From Deltaproteobacteria bacterium (GTDB taxonomy: Bacteria; Desulfobacterota; Syntrophia; Syntrophales; UBA2210), in assembly GCA_019313385.1 (NCBI GenBank), contig JAFDBG010000005.1, forward strand, positions 1 through 43,163: a DNA stretch of 43,163 nt, read 5' to 3'. This document shows positions 37,166 through 43,163 of the stretch, one piece after another (the stretch's first letter is position 1; every line of letters begins with the position of its first letter). The notes under the pieces are model-generated. The model saw nothing but the letters and a program-made list of their open reading frames with translations. It did not search any database and was not told where the DNA came from. The translations under genes were made by a program, and so were the position numbers.

Positions 37166-38670
37166 TGGCTGATCTCAAAGCGCTAATAACACAGGGTGAA
37201 GGCATTTCCGTTGAATTCAAGGAATGTCTGCACACCCTTAACCGGGATGTTTATGAGACCGTCTGCGCCTTCCTCAACCGTCACGGTGGAGACCTGCTGC
37301 TTGGGATTAGTGATGCCGGCGCAGTGACCGGTGTACTTACCGACTGCGTGGAGCAGATTAAAAGAGCTTTTGTAACGGCCATGAACAATCCGCAGAAGAT
37401 CAGTCCTCCCTGCTATCTTTCAGTCGATGAAGAACAGATTGACGGAAAAACCGTACTTCATATTCTTGTCCCGGAGAGCTCTCAGGTGCACCGTTGTGAC
37501 GGGCGTATCTTCGATCGGAATGAAGACGGGGACCTTGATATCACCAATCACACAGGGCTGGTTGGCGAGTTATACCACCGGAAACGAACCACCTATTCGG
37601 AAAACAAGATTTACCCCTTTGCCGGGCTGGAGGATCTGCGATCTGATCTCATTGACAAATGCCGCAAGCTTGCGGGTGTATGGCGGGAAGGCCATCCCTG
37701 GGTTGGCATGGACTATATGGAGCTGCTGAAAAGTGCTCAGCTCTATCAGACCGACCCTGAAACCGGCAAAAGCGGCATAACCCTGGCGGGGATACTTTTG
37801 CTGGGAAAGGACAGCCTCATTTTGTCGGCGGTACCGCATCATAGGACGGACCTGATCCTGCGGAAGGTCAATCTGGACCGGTATGATGATCGAGATCTTG
37901 TCAGGACCAACCTTATCGAAAGCTATGATCGCATCATCGCCTTTGTTCAAAAGCATCTTCCCGACCCTTTCTACCTGGAGGGGATGGAGCGTGTCAGTAT
38001 CCGAGACGCCATCTTCCGTGAAGTTGCTTCCAATATCCTGATCCATCGGGAATACATGAACGCTTTTCCGGCCAAGCTCATTATCGAACGTGGGCAGGTT
38101 CGCACCGAGAACAGCAACAAGCCGCACGGATTCGGTGTGCTCGATCCGGCAACTTTCACGCCGTTTCCGAAGAATCCCGTAATCGGCGCATTTTTTCGTG
38201 AAATTCACCGCGCTGATGAATTGGGTTCCGGCATGCGGAAATTGATGAAATATGGCAGGTCCTATGGCGGAGATAATCCCCGGATGGTCGAAGGTGATGT
38301 CTTTCGCATCGTCGTCAAGGTTCCGGAATTCGGGACCGGTGCTCCTCCGGCAGATGTTCTAAAAACTGGACAGGTTACCGCAGATAACACAGGGCAAGTA
38401 GCAGGTGAAGTAGCAGGGCAAGTAGCAGGTGAAGTAGCAGGCGAAGTAATCCAATTGCTGAAGGCGTTGTTAGGGCCGGCCCTGGGTCGAAAGGAATTGC
38501 GGAAACGGCTGGGTTTGAAGAGTGAAGCAAATTTCAGGGAGCGCTATCTTGTCCCCGCCCTTTCCATTAAACTCATTGAAATGACACAGCCCGATTCGTC
38601 CAAAAGTCCGACGCAGAAGTACCGGCTGACCGATGCGGGGAAAAAGGCGCTGAAGTCGATACGGAAATAG
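37165..38670 (+). CDS. AlbA_2 (Schlafen-like) ATP-binding protein
   Basis: This 501-aa protein starts with an AlbA_2/AAA_4 nucleic-acid-binding domain (VEFKECL, then FLNRHGGDLLLGISDAG). A middle region follows, then a C-terminal GHKL-like segment with ADELGSGMRKLMKYG, and finally a winged-helix tail (GRKELRKRLGLKSEANFRERYL). Between the last two lies a run of four-residue repeats GQVA/GEVA encoded by 12-bp DNA repeats. Proteins of this class are common in defence islands and probably regulate or sense nucleic acid. The start overlaps the helicase stop by one base (TGATG). Confidence 0.87.
   Translation: MADLKALITQGEGISVEFKECLHTLNRDVYETVCAFLNRHGGDLLLGISDAGAVTGVLTDCVEQIKRAFVTAMNNPQKISPPCYLSVDEEQIDGKTVLHILVPESSQVHRCDGRIFDRNEDGDLDITNHTGLVGELYHRKRTTYSENKIYPFAGLEDLRSDLIDKCRKLAGVWREGHPWVGMDYMELLKSAQLYQTDPETGKSGITLAGILLLGKDSLILSAVPHHRTDLILRKVNLDRYDDRDLVRTNLIESYDRIIAFVQKHLPDPFYLEGMERVSIRDAIFREVASNILIHREYMNAFPAKLIIERGQVRTENSNKPHGFGVLDPATFTPFPKNPVIGAFFREIHRADELGSGMRKLMKYGRSYGGDNPRMVEGDVFRIVVKVPEFGTGAPPADVLKTGQVTADNTGQVAGEVAGQVAGEVAGEVIQLLKALLGPALGRKELRKRLGLKSEANFRERYLVPALSIKLIEMTQPDSSKSPTQKYRLTDAGKKALKSIRK
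38391..38450 (+). repeat. Five 12-bp tandem repeats in the AlbA_2 gene
   Basis: Five copies of a 12-base unit alternate between AGGGCAAGTAGC and AGGTGAAGTAGC, the last unit diverged (AGGCGAAGTAAT). They encode a G-Q/E-V-A linker between the ATP-binding part and the winged-helix tail. Copy number could change by slippage without a frameshift, because the unit is a multiple of three. Confidence 0.85.
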
Positions 38671-38708
38671 AGCGAGAAACAAACGTAACCGAAGATACGG
38701 ATACAGCT

Positions 38709-41700
38709 ATGAGCACAGACATGCGACAACAAATCGAAACAGCGCTCCGGGCCTTTTCCGGTCCCGACCTGCGCGCCGCCTCGATCGGTCTGCTGAACAG
38801 CCTCGGTTACCGGAGCGAAAAGACCCTCGACCTCGACAATACCCCGAATGCCTTCCTTGCCGAGTTTGACAAACGTGACCGGGAATTTCGCAGAGACAAG
38901 GCCCTGTTCGAGCGATGGAAGTCCATCGAATTCCTGTTTCAGATCACCGATGACGAAGTCCGCAACGGCGGTGTGCAGAGTATGTTCGATTTTGATTCCG
39001 GCTATGATCCCGGAAACTACCAGTCCTATCTCTTCTTCGCCCTCGACCTCGAAAAGAACCATTACACACGCACCCAGCTCGCGAACATCACACGGGAGAT
39101 CAATCTCCTTTTCGGTATGCCCGCGATGCTTCTCATGCGGCACAACGGCGCTATGACTTTCTCCGTCATCGACCGGCGGATTCACAAAAAGGATCAGGGC
39201 CGGGACGTCCTGGAAAAGGTAAAACTGATCAAGGACATCCGCTATCAGGAGCCGCACCGCGCGCACGTCGAAATCCTACGCGATCTCGCTCTCCCCACAC
39301 TTATGGCGAAACACGAGTGCAGTGACTTCAAACAGCTTCACGAGGCATGGCGTACCACCCTCGATACCGACGAGCTGAACAAGAAGTTCTACCGCGAGCT
39401 TGCCGACTGGTACTTCTGGGCGCTGGATCATGTATGGTTCCCCGACGACGTCGTGAAGGATGAAGCAACGCGGAACGCCACAAGCGTCATCCGACTCCTC
39501 ACCCGTCTGATCTTCTGCTGGTTTCTCAAGGAAAAGGGTCTCATTCCGAATGAACTTTTCAGTAAACGCAAGCTCGCCGGTGTCCTAAAATCCCTCAATG
39601 ACGATGAAAGCACCTTCTACCAGGCCATTCTCCAGAATCTATTCTTCGGCACACTCAACCAGCGTATGAATACCAGTGGCTGGGAGAATCGGAAATTTGC
39701 AAGTGATGGTCCTCACCACGAGCGCATGAACGAGTACGGCGTCAAGAACCTGTACCGCTATCAGAAGCTGTTCGCCCTTTCCGAAGAGGAAGCGGTCGAA
39801 CTGTTTTCCGGCATTCCCTTCCTGAACGGCGGGCTCTTCGACTGCCTGGACAAAGAAGATGATTCGGGCAAGGTCATCTATGTCGACGGATTTACCCGCA
39901 ATCCACGCAAGCAGCCCAGTGTCCCCAACATCCTGTTCTTCTCAGATTACCAGATCATCGACCTGAGCAAGGCGACCGGCGACAAGAAGCGAAAGAAGGA
40001 GAAGGTTCGGGGCCTGATCAACCTGCTGGAAAGCTACAAGTTCACTATTACCGAAAACACCCCCATCGAAGAGGAAATCGCCCTCGACCCGGAACTCCTC
40101 GGAAAGGTCTTCGAGAACCTCCTGGCCAGTTACAACCCCGAGACCGGCACCACCGCCCGCAAGCAGACCGGCTCGTTTTACACGCCCCGCGAGATCGTCA
40201 ACTACATGGTCGAAGAATCCCTGATTGCGTACCTGGAAACCCAACTGAAGGAAAGGGTGCCTAAACTGGCGGAGATGGACGATCTACAGGACCTGCTCCG
40301 GGAGGTCTTTGCATATACGGAAAATGTTCATCCCTTCGATGAAGAGGAAGTCGAGACGCTCATAGCAGCCATCGACACCTGCAAGATCCTTGATCCCGCC
40401 TGCGGGTCCGGGGCCTTCCCCATGGGAATCCTGCACAAGCTCGTCTTCATGCTCGGCAAGATCGATCCGCACAATGAACGCTGGAAGCAGAGGCAGCTTG
40501 ACAAACTGGACTCGGTATCCATGCGTGACGAACTGGAACGGACCTTCCGCGACAACGACGACGATTACGGGCGCAAGCTCCACCTGATCGAGAACTGCAT
40601 CTACGGCGTGGACATCCAGCCCATCGCCATACAGATATCGAAACTGCGATTCTTCATCTCACTGATCTGTGATCAGAGGACGAACAATAATAAGGCAGAT
40701 AACCGTGGCATCCGCCCCCTGCCGAACCTCGAGACCAAGTTCGTCGCGGCCAATACGCTGATCGGCCTGAATATACCGCGGGACAACGAACAGATAAGCC
40801 TTAAGAATCTCGAAATCGCAGCACTGGAAGATGACCTCAAGGCCCTGCGTCATCGCTATTTCAACGCCAGAAAACGCAGGGAAAAACTGGCCTGCCAGGA
40901 CAAAGACAAGGATTTGAGGAAACGAATATCGGAACTCCTGGAAAAGGACGGCTGGGATCCAGACTCCGCCGTTCAGGTTGCAGACTTTGATCCTTATGAC
41001 CAGAATGCCTCCAGTTTGTTCTTCGATCCCGAATGGATGTTCGGCGTGCGCGGCGGCTTCAGCGTGACCATCGGAAACCCGCCCTACGTTCGGGCCGACG
41101 AGCAGTCCGAGTGGAACCGCACGCAGCGCAGGGCCATCCTTGGAAGCAGGCAGTACGAGACGCTCTGGGAAAAGTGGGACCTCTATGTGCCCTTCATCGA
41201 ACGCGCCTACAAGCTTCTCACACCCGGCGGCGTAACCTCCCTTATCGTTTCCGATGCCTACTGCCACTCCAAGTACGCCCAGAAATCACAGGACTGGTTC
41301 CTGCACGGCAGCCGGATTCTCCGCCTCGACTTCTTCAGCAGGATCAAGATCTTCGATGCCGGCGTCCACAACATGACCTACTTTTTTCAGCGGGCCGGGG
41401 GCAAGGAGAATAGGCCGGAACGGCGGGTCCATGATCCGGAGTTTGGTATCGTCAAGGAACTGGAGACGGACGAGCAGCAGAACCTCACGTACCGGGTGTT
41501 TTTTCCGGAAGAGGCTAACACACAACCGTTTTCATGTACCACTGCTCAACTCGGGCAAATATGCTATGCAACAATAGGCATGGTTGTGAATGCGCATGAA
41601 CGCTTGGCACCTGGGGCTTTTACAATGGAAGATCTTGTTCAAGATCATTTTGACTCAACGCACCCCAAACGCTTTGTAGAAGGCAAACATTTGGATATGT

Positions 41701-42374
41701 GGTTACCCGCTATTTACCTTTGGCTCGAATGGGGTACTGAACGTGCTCCATCTCTTTTTCGCCGTCCCACATTCCCTGAGATATACGAGTCAGAACATAA
41801 AATCCTTGTTCAACGAAGTCCCGGACCCGATCCGAAGTGTTGCATTGATGACCATCAAAATTTGCGTTTTACCGAGAGTACAGTGGCTTTTATCCCATGG
41901 CATCTTCTCAAGAACGTCCGCAATTGCTCCATAAAAAAATCCGCCCGCTACCGGGGCGAAAAACCGCCTCGGCCTGACCTGCCGAGAAGGGCGGATCTCG
42001 AAGAGGCGAGCCGCCGGTTCTCAATTAAGTACGTCCTTGCGGTCATGAATTCCACGGTGGCCCGCGATTTTCTCCGGGCGAACAGGAGGAGCAATATTCA
42101 CCTCTACCCCGACGACTGGAAGAAACTTCCGATACCCGATGTGCCGAAAGAAAAACAGGAACCGATTGTCGCGCTTGTCGATAAGATTCTCGACCTGAAA
42201 AAGAAGGACCCCTCGGCCGATATCTCCGGGCTTGAACAGAAGATCGACACAATGGTTGCCGAACTCTACGGCATCGGCCCGGCTGGCCCTGAACCGAGTA
42301 ATGAGAATTGGGCAATGAAGGAAAACAACAACAACGCATATGACCAGGAACACGATGTCCTCCACAAACCATGA
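38709..42374 (+). CDS. Eco57I/PglX-like adenine-N6 DNA methyltransferase
   Basis: This 1221-aa protein has the N6-adenine methylase motifs DPACGSGAF (562-570, SAM binding) and NPPYV (790-794, catalytic), preceded by the family block DPELLGKVFENLL and TGSFYTPREIVNYM. The N-terminal 450 residues are of unknown fold; I see no clear PD-(D/E)XK nuclease motif. The C-terminal third should contain the target-recognition domain, and the DNA there (about 41515-41940) is AT-richer than both flanks. It lies 38 bases after the AlbA_2 gene. It probably marks host DNA so that the PLD-helicase protein spares it. The ribosome binding site is weak. Confidence 0.9.
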   Translation: MSTDMRQQIETALRAFSGPDLRAASIGLLNSLGYRSEKTLDLDNTPNAFLAEFDKRDREFRRDKALFERWKSIEFLFQITDDEVRNGGVQSMFDFDSGYDPGNYQSYLFFALDLEKNHYTRTQLANITREINLLFGMPAMLLMRHNGAMTFSVIDRRIHKKDQGRDVLEKVKLIKDIRYQEPHRAHVEILRDLALPTLMAKHECSDFKQLHEAWRTTLDTDELNKKFYRELADWYFWALDHVWFPDDVVKDEATRNATSVIRLLTRLIFCWFLKEKGLIPNELFSKRKLAGVLKSLNDDESTFYQAILQNLFFGTLNQRMNTSGWENRKFASDGPHHERMNEYGVKNLYRYQKLFALSEEEAVELFSGIPFLNGGLFDCLDKEDDSGKVIYVDGFTRNPRKQPSVPNILFFSDYQIIDLSKATGDKKRKKEKVRGLINLLESYKFTITENTPIEEEIALDPELLGKVFENLLASYNPETGTTARKQTGSFYTPREIVNYMVEESLIAYLETQLKERVPKLAEMDDLQDLLREVFAYTENVHPFDEEEVETLIAAIDTCKILDPACGSGAFPMGILHKLVFMLGKIDPHNERWKQRQLDKLDSVSMRDELERTFRDNDDDYGRKLHLIENCIYGVDIQPIAIQISKLRFFISLICDQRTNNNKADNRGIRPLPNLETKFVAANTLIGLNIPRDNEQISLKNLEIAALEDDLKALRHRYFNARKRREKLACQDKDKDLRKRISELLEKDGWDPDSAVQVADFDPYDQNASSLFFDPEWMFGVRGGFSVTIGNPPYVRADEQSEWNRTQRRAILGSRQYETLWEKWDLYVPFIERAYKLLTPGGVTSLIVSDAYCHSKYAQKSQDWFLHGSRILRLDFFSRIKIFDAGVHNMTYFFQRAGGKENRPERRVHDPEFGIVKELETDEQQNLTYRVFFPEEANTQPFSCTTAQLGQICYATIGMVVNAHERLAPGAFTMEDLVQDHFDSTHPKRFVEGKHLDMWLPAIYLWLEWGTERAPSLFRRPTFPEIYESEHKILVQRSPGPDPKCCIDDHQNLRFTESTVAFIPWHLLKNVRNCSIKKSARYRGEKPPRPDLPRRADLEEASRRFSIKYVLAVMNSTVARDFLRANRRSNIHLYPDDWKKLPIPDVPKEKQEPIVALVDKILDLKKKDPSADISGLEQKIDTMVAELYGIGPAGPEPSNENWAMKENNNNAYDQEHDVLHKP

Positions 42375-43163
42375 ACTGCGACTTGCCAGCGATTTTGTTC
42401 GGTACACCGGCTGCAATATTTTTCTGACGGGTAAGGCGGGCACGGGCAAAACAACATTTCTCCATAATCTGCATAAGAACACGGCAAAGCGTATGATTAT
42501 CACCGCTCCAACCGGTGTTGCGGCTATCAACGCCGGCGGGGTAACACTTCATTCATTTTTTCAGATTCCCTTTGGCCCATTTGTGCCGGGCAGCGAGACG
42601 TATGAGCGCAATAAACAGCCCTTTGGCGGGGTGCAGCTGCTTGTGATCGGCGACCTGCATCAGCTCTCTCCGGTGGCAAAGCAGGATGAATGGCGCCTTT
42701 TGCAGCAATATTATGAATCGCCCTATTTTTTCAGCAGTAAGGCGCTTGGTCTTTCCGAACTGCTTACCATTGAACTGAAGCATATTTATCGCCAGTCAGA
42801 CGCCGGTTTTATCAAGCTCCTGAATCGGGTGCGTGACAACCGGCTTGATGAATCCTCCATGGCGGATCTTAATCGGCGTTATATTCGGGATTTTGTACCG
42901 GGCGAAGGTCAGGGCTATATTACCCTGACCACCCACAACCGCAGCGCCGAATCCATCAATCATACCAGACTTCAGGCCCTGTCCAAAAAAGAATACCGTT
43001 TCAACGCTGAAATTTCCGGAGATTTTCCTGAACATATCTACCCGACCCTGGCCACTCTTCTGCTTAAAGAGGGGGCACAGGTGATGTTTGTTCGCAATGA
43101 TCCATCTCCTGAAAAACTCTATTACAATGGTAAAATCGGCAAAATAACCAAACTCTCGAACAA
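42355..43163 (+). CDS. Pif1-like helicase, partial and apparently missing Walker B
   Basis: The reading frame is open from ATG 42355 to the end of the window (269 full codons). It begins with NIFLTGKAGTGKTTFLHNL (Walker A), TAPTGVAAINAGGVTLHSFF and then PFGGVQLLVIGDLHQLSPVAK, all typical of a Pif1/RecD-like superfamily 1 helicase. In relatives a segment of about 45 residues with the Walker B DEISM motif lies between the FGPFVPG region and PFGG. Here YERNKQ joins PFGG directly at about 42612-42621 with the frame kept. AGGAAC precedes the start. It overlaps the methylase end by 20 bases. The rest is outside the window. Confidence 0.8.
   Translation, partial: MSSTNHELRLASDFVRYTGCNIFLTGKAGTGKTTFLHNLHKNTAKRMIITAPTGVAAINAGGVTLHSFFQIPFGPFVPGSETYERNKQPFGGVQLLVIGDLHQLSPVAKQDEWRLLQQYYESPYFFSSKALGLSELLTIELKHIYRQSDAGFIKLLNRVRDNRLDESSMADLNRRYIRDFVPGEGQGYITLTTHNRSAESINHTRLQALSKKEYRFNAEISGDFPEHIYPTLATLLLKEGAQVMFVRNDPSPEKLYYNGKIGKITKLSN

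Noticed and set aside
38709-40050. N-terminal nuclease domain in the methylase protein (type IIG idea)
   Set aside because: No clear PD-(D/E)XK pattern was seen in the first 450 residues, so a single-protein restriction enzyme is not claimed.

Overview
This is a replication-origin region from a Gram-negative bacterium, most likely a Desulfobacterota (deltaproteobacterium-like) anaerobe of the syntrophic or sulfate-reducing type. The assignment is inferred from several genes together: an LPS heptose epimerase (hldD), a thiolase/acyl-CoA dehydrogenase pair with a cobalamin adenosyltransferase, an ACT-domain malic enzyme, alpha-type glutamine synthetase, and a compact rsmG-parA-parB-dnaA-dnaN-gyrB-gyrA block. 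No rRNA, tRNA, CRISPR array or insertion sequence was recognised.

Layout. 1-3.9 kb: acyl-CoA metabolism (thiolase, XRE-cupin regulator, acyl-CoA dehydrogenase) running into cobO. 3.9-6.1 kb: a bacterial dynamin-like GTPase on the minus strand, followed by a decayed nitroreductase end and a perfect 26-bp palindrome. 6.5-13.2 kb: a plus-strand run of plsC, a small membrane protein, ACT-malic enzyme, a DjlA-like co-chaperone, an ABC-F ATPase, a CBS protein and a YjbQ protein. 13.2-20.75 kb: a minus-strand run, in transcription order trmJ-like methylase, glnA, hldD, FAH-family hydrolase, degP, an endonuclease III relative and a PHP phosphoesterase; a perfect parS site lies inside the PHP gene. 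20.9-31 kb: the replication and segregation core, with DnaA-box-like sites before dnaA and a box plus DnaA-trio array between dnaA and dnaN, which I take as oriC. 31.4-33.3 kb: archease and RtcB, an RNA-ligase pair.

33.3-43.2 kb: an accessory block of probable defence function with higher GC content. It holds a structured leader, a 66-aa excisionase-type HTH protein, a 1108-aa phospholipase-D/SNF2-type helicase, a 501-aa AlbA_2 (Schlafen-like) ATP-binding protein, a 1221-aa Eco57I/PglX-like adenine methylase, and the start of a Pif1-like helicase cut by the window end. The helicase, AlbA_2 protein and methylase are closely spaced and probably act together as a restriction- or BREX/DISARM-like anti-phage system. 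It lacks the hallmark genes of those systems (no PglZ, BrxC, DrmA/B or HsdS). The methylase carries an AT-rich patch exactly where a target-recognition domain is expected. The Pif1-like gene appears to have lost, in frame, the segment that normally carries its Walker B motif.

How the genes work together: ParA/ParB with parS segregate the origin. DnaA opens oriC, DnaN clamps the polymerase and GyrA/GyrB relieve supercoils. Archease activates RtcB. The 34-42 kb cassette would mark self DNA by adenine methylation and attack unmarked DNA through the PLD-helicase protein.
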